A stretch of 64,000 bases of DNA, taken from contig NC_052350.1 of the NCBI RefSeq assembly GCF_009727055.1, forward strand, positions 22,425,813 to 22,489,812, in the 5' to 3' direction. This document shows, piece by piece, positions 22,007 to 33,306 of this stretch; position 1 is the first letter of the stretch, and each line of letters opens with the position of its first letter. The translations under genes were made by a program, and so were the position numbers. The DNA comes from Benincasa hispida. Taxonomy: Eukaryota > Streptophyta > Magnoliopsida > Cucurbitales > Cucurbitaceae. The notes beneath the pieces are model-generated. The model was not told the DNA's origin. It saw only the letters and a program-made list of their open reading frames with translations, and did no database searches.

Positions 22007-23757
22007 TATTGAGTTTTATGTCCTAAAATTCGTAGTTCGTAAACAACTAAACTTATTTTATTATCAATAAAGTTGTTATTGGGGTTTATTCAATAAAGTT
22101 ATTATTGAATGTATGAATTGCTCATTTCATTTTAGAAAGAACATAAATTTAATAACTAAGATCCATGACTATTAATGAGTATTTGGACTTTATGTAGAGA
22201 ATAAGAGTGGTTCAAGCTTGTGTAGATAGTCAAAATGGTCTATAGTATACGGATAAAGTTGGGTACCTTATTTTGGAAACACTATTGGATGTGTCCCACT
22301 TTGTATTTAGTACAAACGATGTGATTCGGAAACATTCATGTGGAGACATGCGGGTGGAGGTGTCTTGTGTAAAGAGTTTTTATAAGACAAGACTAAGAAA
22401 TAAGTCACTCTTACTTTATAATATTGTTTACTATTTAAGACTGATAATTTCAAAGTGATTTCGGAGATAATTTGACCTTAATTCTAAGCTAACTCCAAAC
22501 TCCTGTTTATTTGAGATTATCTTTAGATTTTCATGGGTAAGGGTTGGCACAATAGTGTTGGCTCAATAACTTCCCATTTCAGGGTAAGACTGGGTAGATA
22601 GCTGGGGACATAGGGTGCAAGATGGAATTCACTCCTACTCGCTTTGAGGGATAGTAGAGAGGTTGTTCATTTAAGTGCTAACTCCGGGACTTAAACAAGG
22701 GGTTCCACCCTATTAGCCTGAGAGAGAGTCGATTTGGTGATTGAATTGCAAACCAATTGTTCATTAGAGGATCAGTGAGACTTAAGGAGCAAGATGTAAT
22801 CTCGGGGGTAAAACAATTTTAACTCAGCTATTACTACAAAAAACTTGTGAAGGGTTGACCTACTGATCATGGTTAAATCAAATGGATAGAAATATTTTTG
22901 TGTTCATAGATATAGACCAATACCATAAAGTTAGTCCTTCACGAGCGTTCATAACTTAGGTCAAATTACCCTTTTACCAGGCTACCTCTGACTTCTTAAA
23001 TACTAGTGCTCCTCTAATGAATAATTTGTTTATGGTCCAATCAATAAATATAAACCCTTCTCAGGCCAACGAGAAGGTAGGCCCATTTGTTCAAGTCCCA
23101 TAGACACTACTTAAGGAAACACTCACTACTTACCCTTAAGGCGAGAATGAATGAATTCCATCTTGTGTTATTGTGTTTCCAACTCCCTACTCGGTCTTGT
23201 TTGCAAAATGATAGGCATATTGAGTCGACGAATTGGCCACCCTCACTCATGCAAATCAAAGAAAAATCTTTCGTGAACAGAAGTTCATAATATACTCAGG
23301 ATTAAGACTAAGTCGCCTAGGTCATCCTATTGAAATAGAAACCTAAACAGTGTTACAACTAGCGGTTACTATTTCGTGGTCCAGTCTTATGCAAACTCAT
23401 TGCATAGGATACCCCAACTCATGTGTCACCTACATGAATGCGTTGGATCATTATGTTTGTATCAAATACAAAGTGTGTCGTATTCATAATGTTACAAGAA
23501 TAAGGTACCCAATCATATCCCTAAACTATAGACCCTTTAGGTTGTATCTTGAACATTGATCCCTGTATATTTTCACATACAGTTCAAGACTCATAAGACA
23601 GTCTTGGATGTTAGTTTATTAGATTTAGGGTTATTAAGACAAAATAGGCAACAATATATGCAATAACATTTATTGAATTAACATCCATAACTCTTTATTG
23701 ATGATAGTCAATTAATAACATTTATTATCTACGAGTTTTAGGACATAAAACCCAACA
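22007..23757. repeat. Inverted pair of diverged LTR copies replacing the copia RT core
   Basis: The plus copy (about 22007-22930) starts TATTGAGTTTTATGTCCTAA. The minus copy (about 22931-23757) starts, on the minus strand, TGTTGGGTTTTATGTCCTAA. Both run through the same landmarks (GGTACCTTATT, CATGTGGAGACATGCG or its variant, GATGGAATTCA, TTCATTAGAGGA, GTGAAGG) and meet tail to tail near 22930, each lacking its 3' part. The landmarks are shared with the LTR copies at 14053, 37320 and 53812. Left and right copia flanks do not rejoin in sequence, because RT codons between IDYK and the KYLSNP block are missing. Confidence 0.8.
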
Positions 23758-25070
23758 TGTTTATAATCAATGACTTCCTTTGTGTAAAACTCTTTGCAAC
23801 AAGACATGCTTTATATCTTTCAATTTTGCCTTGCAAATCTATTTTGGTTTTAAATATCTATATATAATCTATGGGTTTCACTCCTAATGAAAATTTGACA
23901 AGTTTCCAAATGTCATTATCTTTTATGGATTTTATTTTCTCTTCTATACTATCCACTTGTAAGAGTTAGAACCTTGTAGAGCTTGTTGAAAATTAATTGG
24001 ATCTTCTTCCACCACGACCATATCATCCTGATGTTCTTGAAGAACCACAATATAATCATCTTGAATTGCACTTATTCTTTCTATAATGGATCTCTTTAGT
24101 GAAACTTCTTGAAATTGTTGAGTTTGAACTTTGGGTTCAATAACGAGGACTTCAATGTTGTCATGTTCTATAATTGGTTCAATGGTGAAGTCGGGAATTG
24201 GAGCCTGAATATTATCTATAACCATATTAGGAAAAGAAACCAATTCTTCTTTAAAATCAACTTTCCTTATGTTATCTTCCCCCCAAACTTTCCTCAAGAA
24301 ATATGATATCTTCCATCTCAAACAATGATCTAGAAATGGGATCATAAAACTTAAAACCTCGAGAGTACTCAGAATACCCAACGAATTACCAACTAATAGT
24401 TCTTAAGTCCAATTTTCTTTCATTAGGCTTGTAAGGCCTAGCCTTTGCTGGACAACCGCCCTAGAGGGTGAAGATGCCTAATACAAGGCTTCTTTCCTAT
24501 AGCTCATAAGGTGTTTTAGCTATACTTTACTAGGTACCCTATTAAGGATATATGTTGTATTCTTTAGTGCCTCACCCCAAAGAGATTCTGGCAAAGAAGA
24601 ATGACTAATCATGCTTCTCACCATATCTTTAGGTGTTCTATTTTGCCTTTCCGCCACATTATTCATGTTGGGTTTGTCTAACATAATGTTTTGTAGGACA
24701 ATTCCACCTCTAGATATTTGGCAAAAGGCTCTAGACATTATTTACTTGATCCATCATATCTACCGTAGTATTCATCACCATAATCAGACTTAACAACCTT
24801 AATTTTCTTTCCAAGTTGAAGTTCAACTTCAGTTTTAAAAGATTTGAAAACGTCCAAAGATTGAGAATTCTCATGAATTAAATATAGGTACTCATATTTT
24901 GAATAGTCGTCTATGAACGTAATAAAATATTGTTGTCCATTCCAAGAGGTCATAGGGAATGAACCACAAATGTCTGTATGTATTAGTTCTAAGACATCAG
25001 ACACTTGCTGGAACCTAATTTTCTTATATTTGTCTATTTTTCCTTAATACATTCCACACAAACTTCAAAG
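23758..25070 (-). pseudogene. copia integrase and RT N-terminus
   Basis: At 24738-25004 the integrase core reads ELIHTDICGSF (first Asp) ... ITFIDDYSKYEYLYLI and KSDYGDEYYG (second Asp). At 24520-24738 it continues AERQNRT (the Glu region) and [20 protein letters not shown] connecting region with DPISRSL-like words lies near 24330 in another frame. The RT start follows at 23944-24110 (PINFQQALQGSNSYKW), then GVKPI and IERYKACLVAKSFTQRE near 23800-23880, breaking off after IDYK at the inverted LTR pair. Several stops and shifts are present. Confidence 0.88.
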
Positions 25071-25455
25071 TAGGGGTGTTCAAAAAACCCGGTAACCCGA
25101 CCAACCCGGACTACCCAACCCAAATCGCAAGGGTTGGGTTGGGTTAGATTTTGTTTTGGGTTGGGTTAGGTTAAAAAATATTAAATTCAAGTTGGGTCAA
25201 GGGTTACCCCATTTCAGGGTCGGGTCGACCCGACCCGACCTGAATATATATAAGTAACGGAAAAAACAGTCAAATTAAAAAAAAAAAAAAGAACCGATGA
25301 CCCAACCCGGCCCAACCCAGAAATTTTGGGTTGGGTTGGATTGGGTTTACCCTAAAAAAAAGAACTAATAGGGTTCATTATTAGCCAACCCAAATTTTTA
25401 GGTTGGTCCACAAAAATCTTCCAACCAGGCCCAACTCGGACTATGTACACACATA
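25071..25455. mobile_element. Non-autonomous hAT-like element (385 bp)
   Basis: Starts TAGGGGTGTTC. Its right end on the minus strand is TATGTGTGTAC (8 of 11 match). It is flanked by the 8-bp duplication cttcaaag at 25063-25070 and 25456-25463, the hAT size. The interior is made of GGTTGGGTTGGG/CCCAACCC words and has no ORF. It interrupts the copia polyprotein between protease and integrase. Confidence 0.85.
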
Positions 25456-26900
25456 CTTCAAAGTCAAGGGAATCAATAGTTCCATTTGACACAAATCTCT
25501 GAATTCTTTATTTAGAGATATGACCCAAACACTTGTGCCAAATTTACGATTTGTACCATATGAATTAGATAATAGGATCTTGTTAAATGAAGCAAAAAAA
25601 TCAAACATATAGAGATTATCAATTAAAGAGTTGGTACCAATAAGCTTGGAATCTTGAAAAGGATTATATTATTTCCAAAAGGACAAGGAAAACCAAATTT
25701 ATCCAAGCTGGAAATAGAAACTAAATTCCACCTAAATGACGGTACAACAAAATTCTTATTCAAATCCAAATAACAACTAGTTTTCCATCACCTAAATTGT
25801 TGAATCTTCAGCATCACTTGGCGATTGGCTCCAAAGGCAATCATGCATAGATATACTTATGTGAGTAGTAGCACCAGAATCTATCTACCAAGTATCTGTA
25901 GGTACAAAAGCTAAATCTTTCACACGCCACTTAGTGTATTTGGGACAATCTTTCTTGAAGTGACCTTCCTTTTTGCAGAAAAAACAATTAGTAGCATATT
26001 TCTTACTCTTATTCTGCTGACATGTCCCTTCTACAACACCCTAGATTTCCTTTTCTTCTTATAACAAGAGTTAGTTGCCAAGTGAGCATTTTCTGTCATT
26101 TCTCTTTTAATCCTATCTTCTTCTTGCACACATTATGAGATAAACTCATTAATACTCCACTTATCCTTCTGAGTAGTATAGTTCATCTTAAACTATGTAA
26201 CTTGTGCAAGAAGAGAGATAAATGTCAGATGCACGAGTAAATATTAATTTATCTCAAAATCAAGTGCCTTTAACTTATTTGCGAGATTTGAAATTTCCAT
26301 AATGTACTCATTTTTCCATTGCCCTTATATCTCATGGAAGTTAAGGAAGTTAAAAGACTACTTGCTTTCCCTTTTTCATTTTTAGCAAAATATTTCTCAA
26401 ATTAAGCAAGAAACTTATTGGCCTTTTCACTTTCCGTGATAGAATCCCGAAAAGACTATAGAATGGAATGCCTAATGATCAGCAAATACCTACTATTTGA
26501 TCATTTCCACTTCTCAATATTAGTCACATTCGAATATTCCTCAGTAGAAGTAGGATTATCGACTCTTAATGTATGGTCCAAATCCATACACTTGAGAAGT
26601 ATATCTAGGATTTCCTTCCAAATCTTGAAGTTTGATCCATTCAACTTAGGGATTGAACTCAGATTCCAGATATTTGGGTAAGAGCAATTAAAACAATGAA
26701 CAAGTAAATAAAGCATATACTCACAATTAATACAATATGTCATAAAATAAATATGACAAGATAATTTCAAATATATGGTGGGCACCTTTAATGAGATACC
26801 TAGCATAAGATTGATGTCTAGCCTTTGGGTAAATACACCAATTGTAAATAGTACTCTCATCGTAGTAATCAAAGTACTGACATTAAACTCTATAAAAAAA
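25456..26900 (-). pseudogene. copia gag, zinc knuckle and protease
   Basis: The gag N-terminal block LNGSNFKIWKEILDILL...MDLD lies at about 26570-26655 on the minus strand, followed by RSNRMSLMIIR-like words. The zinc knuckle CFFCKKEGHFKKDC (CX2CX4HX4C, all four ligands kept) is at about 25950-25995. The protease start W-stop-IDSGATTHIS is at about 25855-25890, where a TAG replaces the residue before IDSGA. Part of a GAG-pre-integrase region follows to 25470. Many stops occur in gag. Confidence 0.85.
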
Positions 26901-27936
26901 TAGTCTTTCTTTAGATCGATTATTTTTCACATTAGCAATCTTTATATAATTGTCATTTACTCATTACCACGCATAATTTGGCCAAATAATTATCTTTCTT
27001 TAGGCGGTTAATTATCCACATGAATCAATGAATATGCACATGTTGTATTTTAGAATTAAACGAATCTAGATAACAGAGGCTACTTTATTTTGACCAATTC
27101 AATCTAAAATATAAGACACAAAAATATATAATATCATTGTACAAAACTAATGAAAGAAGAATACCAAATAGTCTTTATTAAAATTCACCCAGTAATTACA
27201 TACACATAATACAATTAAAATAACATAAATATGTGAATATCACAAAAAGCTATCATTCAAATTCAAACTTAAATCCAAACATGACGATTCAAACTTGAAT
27301 CCACAATATGATTAATCAAATTCAAACTTAAACCCATAGATGATGAATCAAATTTAAACTTGAATCGTCAACAAAACTTTAGAGTCAAATTCACAAACTT
27401 ATCAATCATGAACCAAGAACCATTAGTAAGAACTTCACCAAATAATTAATCGAGAAAACTTAGAAATGCTAGCAAGAAATTCAATAAGGAATTTGATCGA
27501 AAAATCAAGACCGACGAGACTGTCAAACGGCAATTAATCCAAATAGTTCAAATTTAATATTATCAAATTATTTAAAAAACTAAATTGAATCAATTTTTAA
27601 CCTTAAAAAAAGCCCACTAATTTCCAATAGAGGTCAGATTGGAAAAATTAGATTGATCATTTATTAACAATATTAACAATCAATTTTAAACTTAAATCCA
27701 CCAACTCATCAAACTAAACATCTTAGTCCGCCACCTGCATATCATACCAGTACAATCGGTGATGGGATTGTCATCGGCAAGAACACAAGTTGCCTACAAC
27801 ACCGTCGGGCGAGACTGAATTCCCTTGCAACACTGTTCGATGGTTGTTTTTTTTTTTAATTGTTTAACCAAAACCAAAATGGAATAAGACTATCAATGGA
27901 AAAAAAATGTAAACTAACAATTCAATATGAAATACT

Positions 27937-28380
27937 TGTCAGAATAATTACTTTCAATATATATTAAATAGATTAATCCTAGGATCATTCAGGTTAAATT
28001 GTCAAAAATAAATAACATACTAGATTCCATTAAGATTGATGATAGATTCAAGATGATAGCTGTAAGATAACTATTGTATTCTCCATCCAAAACTTTTTAT
28101 GCCCCAAGTGAAATCTCTATATGGGATTCAAGAAATACTAGTTGCATATTGTTTTGGTATGTTAGAGACCATAGCTATAATGTCTCTTTATATACTAGTT
28201 CAATTAGGGTTTAGAAATGAATTTCTACCCATTAAGTCCATACTCGAATCTAGGCATTAATTAAATATATCACATAATAGGGTCTAATTTAATAAAATAA
28301 TCTAATGTGATAAAATATTAATCCACATACATAATCCGTACTCTAATTATACATATTATTATTTAAAAATACGTCTAACA
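27937..28380 (-). repeat. 5' LTR of minus-strand copia
   Basis: 444 bp, with ends TGTTAGACG (minus-strand start at 28380) and ...TTCTGACA (at 27937). Collinear with 20537-21008 with scattered substitutions and small indels, which indicates an old insertion. No clear primer-binding site was recognised beside it. Confidence 0.88.
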
Positions 28381-29458
28381 CTCACTTCCACTATCATTTT
28401 TCTCTCTTTTGGTCTCCTCCCAAGCTCTCTCGCTCTCTTTCCCCTTTATGGGAAAACCCACAGATTCAACATCTCATACTCAAATATCTCACTCTCGCTC
28501 CAACGCTACTTTCTGACAAAAAATCACAAATCCAACCAGTAGAAAAATCGATCGACCCAACAAACTCACGTTCATGCAAAAATCCACACATCCAACACTC
28601 TAATGATTCTCAAATCCCTTTACAGCAAGCTCAGTCCTCTTTGGTGAACACACGATCAGTGTGCAACAACAACTAGAATAAATAAATAAAAAAAAAAAGA
28701 TATTTGTAATAGATAGTAAGTTAAGGGAAAAAATTTTAAAATATATCACTTCTTTAAAATATTTACAAATATGGAAGTTTTTCTAATTTCCAATTTTTCT
28801 CCCTTGTCTTATCTTGTTGCACACATTCTCTTACCTTTTTTTCTTTTTTATTTTTCTTTGATTTTTACTTCTTTTATGCTTTTTTTTCAATTTTCTTTCA
28901 TTTCTCCAATTTGTTTCGTACCCAAGACTTGAAAGTACCCAATTTATAAGTGACTTAACACCAACAAGTCAATCATCAAGTTTGATTATTATAACCAAAC
29001 ACTAAATATAAATAGCATATGAAAATAGATTTGAAAGAAACTATTTTTTTAGTCCACAAATTTGCACCATTTTTAGAAACATTTCTTGAAAGTTTGAAAT
29101 AGGAAAGGAGAATAGTTATTAAACAAGTTTATTTCCTAAAAAATGAGAAACGTAAATAATGTGAGACAAACCAATAGTTTTTTTTTTCTTTTATAGGACT
29201 TTAAGAGTATGATGTGTATCAAAAATAAATTTGAAAAAAATGGCATCGATAGCCCAAAATGAAGGACACAAATTGAAATATTTGTATATTTGTGTACCGT
29301 AATATTTGTTTACAAACTCAAATGAAGAAGAAGGGTTTGGTTTGGTTGTTTGCTGTTTTTACGGAAGTGCCCTTGAGAGGTGCAAAAAGAAAAGGAATCA
29401 GACAAATATTTGAAAAAGGACAAAGAAAGGGACAATAAGGTGGTCAATAACTATCATT
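28381..29458. other. Intergenic AT-rich DNA, no gene seen
   Basis: CT-rich patch near 28400-28450, otherwise low complexity. No ORF with a domain. Confidence 0.55.
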
Positions 29459-29590
29459 GGTAGAAGCTACCACAGATAGCATGTTATCGGTGATAGAAGC
29501 TAACACTAATAACACGTTATCGATGATAGAAGCTACCACTAATAGCACGTTATCGGTGAAAGAAGCTACCATGAGATCATTGATAGCATT
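29459..29590. repeat. 33-bp tandem repeat (three full units plus a partial)
   Basis: Units start at 29459, 29492, 29525 and (partial) 29558. The consensus begins GATAGAAGCTACCACTAATA and continues with GCACGTTATCGGT. The units themselves contain the TATCGGTGATAG palindromic word. Confidence 0.88.
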
Positions 29591-30170
29591 TTATCAATGA
29601 TGTTATTAGTGAAAGAAGCTATCATTGATAACTACGATATGAGTGATATTAGTGATATCGGTGGTAGAAGTTAGGTGAATCTTTATATTGAGTTTCTTTG
29701 AAATTTCATAACTAGTTATATAAGCCTATCATTGCTAGCCTTAAGTGTTAATATTTCAAAGTTGATTTTAAATTATGAAAGTCTATCAGTGATAGCCATG
29801 ATAGAAGATTATTATTGATAGCTACTCAATAAACCTATCAAAGTTGATAGTCATTTATGAAAGTCTATTAGTGCTAGCCACTAATAGTTTTCCATCATTG
29901 GTATAACCCAATCTTTCAAAGTTGTTGGTTTTCTTTCAATGTTGATATCTACGGGTAAAACTCTATAGTTGATAGTCATTGATAGCCTTAATTCTTAATA
30001 TATTAAGGTTAATTCCAATTGATAAAAGTGTATCAATGATAGCCACCGATAACTGATAGAAAAATTAAAATTAATATTTCAAGATTGTATTAATATTTCT
30101 CCAATTGAAAACTATCACTGATAGCAACTATCAGCAATAACAATTGATAGTAGCTATCAGTGATAGCAGC
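29591..30170. repeat. Dispersed TATCANTGATAG palindrome cluster
   Basis: Many copies of CTATCANTGATAGC/A with variants (near 29773, 30025 and 30112-30165), non-coding. It uses the same word as the MULE at 6620-16126 and may be the remnant of a related element, later hit by the hAT-like insert at 30171. Confidence 0.7.
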
Positions 30171-30689
30171 TAGGGTTTACAACGGGGTCGGGGTGGGGCG
30201 GGGGGCATCCCCCGTCCCCGGCCTCGTGGGGGAAATTCTCCCTCATCCCCATCCCCGTCCCCGCCATGTGAAGGTAGGGATGGGGGCGGGATTCCCCATC
30301 GGAAACGAGGTCCTTGCGGGGCCCCATTTCCCGTTTCCCCGCGGGGATTCCCCTACTAGTTCCCACATGGGGAATCCCCATTTTTTTAAATTAAAATTTG
30401 ATTTTACTTAAGTTTTTTTAAGTTTGGGTTTGGCTTCTTAGGCTTAGAGTTAGAATTTGGATATTTAATATTGGGCTCCAATCCAACCCTATACATTATA
30501 CATAATAATATAATAAATTATTTATATATTATAAATATTTATTTATAAAAATATAAATATATCAAATCGGGGTCGGGATCGGGATCGGGGCGGGGCCCCA
30601 AAAATTTTTTCCGGTTTGACCCATCCCTGGTCAAACTGAAGATTCTCCGCCCGTGGGACCTGACCTTGCGGGGAATTTTTCCAACCCTA
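30171..30689. mobile_element. GC-rich non-autonomous hAT-like element (519 bp)
   Basis: Ends TAGGGTTT... and ...AACCCTA (inverted, 7 bp exact). Flanks are atagcagc (30163-30170) and atagcaat (30690-30697), an 8-bp duplication with two changes. The two ends are rich in CGGGG/CCCCG words and the middle is AT-rich. Overlapping ORFs on both strands here are by-products of the GC-rich repeats. Confidence 0.75.
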
Positions 30690-30697
30690 ATAGCAAT

Positions 30698-32936
30698 TGA
30701 CAACCGATATTAGTGGCTATTAGTCATAACTTTCAATTTTAGAAAATCAAGAAGTGAGTAAAATGGTGGTTAGGTGTGGGCTTTTTAATCTTTTACCATT
30801 TTTTTGTTCTAATATATATAATTATTTTATCTTTATACTACCTATTCTATTATTTTGGGATTGATTTCTATTTATACAATTAGTCAAAAAAAAAAAAAAA
30901 AAAAAAAGCTATAGAAAGAAGAACATCGGGAAAGGAAGAGAACAAAAGAGATCAAGGATAGTTTGGTAATGTTGGTTGATGATACTCTAAGCAAAAGATA
31001 AAATTCTTTTAAAAAGGCAGGGCAAAAACCATTTTAGACTTCTTTCTCAAGGCTTCTATACAATCATCTCCCCAAATATTTTAAAACCAGTGGAGGAGGT
31101 TTTGAGTTCGAATGAAAGAATTCTCAAAGTCCAATGACAAAAGTATGAATGATGAACCAAACAAATTGGATATCCGCACAAATTATCTCACTTTTACAAA
31201 GAGAACCCATAAACGATATCCATTCTTAGTTGAGTATTTGAAAAGACCTTTGTTTCAGGTTCCAAATTCCAATCACTCTCTTCCCATTTGATCAAGACGT
31301 CACGAAATTCAGCTTCAAATTTAAGCTTTTATTTCTTTCTTTGTGTCCCTCCATCAACAAGAATCTTAGCAGAATCTTGGTTTACAATCGTGGGTTTCAC
31401 TCAGAACAAATTAGATCAACCTCAGCTTGCCTCAGTCCATATAAGCGCCATAGCCTCTGCTCGTTCATCAATTAACCGCCGCTAGTTCAGGAGCCGCCGC
31501 CGCTTCTGCTACAAATCTGTCTCCGCCCTCCCTGAGTTTAGTTCGTCCGTTGGGTTTTCATTTGCCGATTCACTCGTTTAGATCGGGCTCACTGTTCGGA
31601 TTCGCGCCGTGCAGGTTGCCGCTCGTGGAGTTGAACCACTCAAATCTACCACTCATTGATTAGGCTCGCGCCGCTTAGTCTCACTCACAATATTCATCGA
31701 CAATCTGGTTCGGTCCAACTGCTTTAGTCAAACAGGTTCAGTTCGGCTCAATTAATCCGGTTCGGTCGGTCCAATTAGTTTGATTCAACTATTTATTTGA
31801 TTAAGCTTTTTGTTCATTATTTCCAATGGGAAAATTTATGAATCTCTACTCTTTGCAATATAACTCTTCTCCTCCTTGATTTCCACCCATTAAATTTCAA
31901 GATTTACTGAAACAAGTAATAATATACTTCAATTCCCCTATTTTGTAGAAACATTAAGTTGATTAAATGTATATTTAGTTAATTTTTCAAATGTTTAATT
32001 TTAATAATAAGTCATTTTTTAAAAAATTTAAAGTATTAAACATTTTTAAAATATTTTTTTAACCTTTTTTCACAGGAGTTTAAATAAAACGATCTTTTAA
32101 AAAATATTTTTTTCCTCTAATCAATCCAAATAGATCCTAAGTGAACAAAAGAATTGAATTTACTGTACTGAAAAGTGAGTTAACAATAAGAATAGTAATA
32201 AAATATAAATTATTTTTAAAATTTTCATGGTATTTGGTTATGTCGTTAGTTAAATTGTTACATTTTTTAAAAGAGTAATAATTAAGTGCAATTTAAACTA
32301 CACCTAATTCACGTGCTCATCTCTCTTTTAGCATACAAGATTTTTTTATAAAATATTTAAAAAATAAAATAAAAATAAGGAAATTTAAAAAAAATAGAAA
32401 AATAAAGAAAATTATTTATATAGATAGTAAAATTTAATCTTTGTTGATAAATGTTGATAGAAGTATATCCGTATCTATGATAAAAATCGATAGAAGTTTA
32501 TCATTGATATTATGTAATACACATTGATAAAAGTTATTCAGTGTGTATTAATTATTTTCTTTATTATTTCTATAAATATTTCACATTTTTTCTTTCACCC
32601 ACAATTTTTTATTTGGTGCAGCTGCACCTAAGTTTTTTCCCTTCAGAAAAGGTTAGAATGGAGTGCGTCAGGTTGATTAAAGTTTTTATTTTACGAATAA
32701 ATAGTTTTTTAATTACTTTGAAATTCTTAGACAAGAATATGACGTTAAAAAAAGGAAAAAGATGATTGATTGGGATTCTGATCACTTTTACACTGCTCTT
32801 TAAAAAAAAAAAAAGAAAAATCTTTTTGAAATTCCTTTTTTCACTAAAAAAGAAAATCCGCTTTTCTTTTCGTTTCTTTTATTTTGTTCTCCGTTTCCGG
32901 TTGTACAGATAAAATAATTTTCAAGGAAACATCAAG
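30698..32936. other. Intergenic region upstream of the YSL gene
   Basis: An A(24) run lies near 30884-30907. A moderately GC-rich stretch at 31280-31790, with a 65-codon ORF and TCGGTCCAA/GGTTCGGT repeats near 31710-31770, has no recognised domain. Weak TATCATTGATA words occur near 32440-32530. I see no supported gene. Confidence 0.5.
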
Positions 32937-32955
32937 TCACGTGGTTCCCACGTGA
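32937..32955. promoter_or_regulatory. Paired G-boxes in a perfect inverted repeat upstream of YSL
   Basis: TCACGTGG (32937-32944), TTC, CCACGTGA (32948-32955): two CACGTG cores in a 19-bp inverted repeat. CACGTG is the established binding core of plant bHLH and bZIP factors. It lies 351 bp upstream of the YSL start codon with no other gene between, so it is a candidate control site. Iron-related regulation is inference. Confidence 0.55.
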
Positions 32956-33306
32956 CATCTCCGCCCTTCCGAAGTGACCTTAGAAAAGAAAATGTTATTT
33001 TTGTTGGTCGATCAAACAAAATTACCTCCATCTTAATCACTCAATAGCTGGTTTAAATTTTCGTAATATTATGGGAGTGATTTAGTTATAAAATTACTCT
33101 AAAATAAACTTTCAATAAAATTATTTTCTAAGATTAAAAATACGTTTTAATTTTTTTTTATAGTGATTCTGAAAATAATAAACAGGATTGCGACATACAA
33201 ATTGTGAGTCACTGCTCTTTTCGCAGACCTCAAAGCCAGAACTCTTTTGATTATGGAAAATGGTAGATAGCTGAATCAGACTGGATATAAGAGTTTGGTT
33301 ATTCAA

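Larger units (their letters stand above)
20537..28380 (-). mobile_element. Ty1-copia retrotransposon, minus strand, decayed and nested
   Basis: Two LTRs in the same orientation flank gag, zinc knuckle, protease, integrase, an RT start and RNase H in minus-strand order from right to left. The order PR-IN-RT-RH defines copia. Inside it lie a hAT-like insert (25071-25455) and an inverted LTR pair (22007-23757) in place of the RT core. No target duplication is recognisable at the outer edges (gcatg left, ctcac right). Confidence 0.85.

Noticed and set aside
29459..29590. CRISPR-like array
   Set aside because: Units are contiguous 33-mers without spacers, in a plant genome.
30157..30411. Overlapping ORFs on both strands (74 and 83 aa)
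   Set aside because: They are Gly/Pro-rich readings of CGGGG/CCCCG repeats inside a hAT-like element; no domain.
31288..31485. Possible upstream exon of YSL or separate gene
   Set aside because: Short ORF in a moderately GC-rich stretch with GGTTCGGT repeats; no protein similarity recognised.
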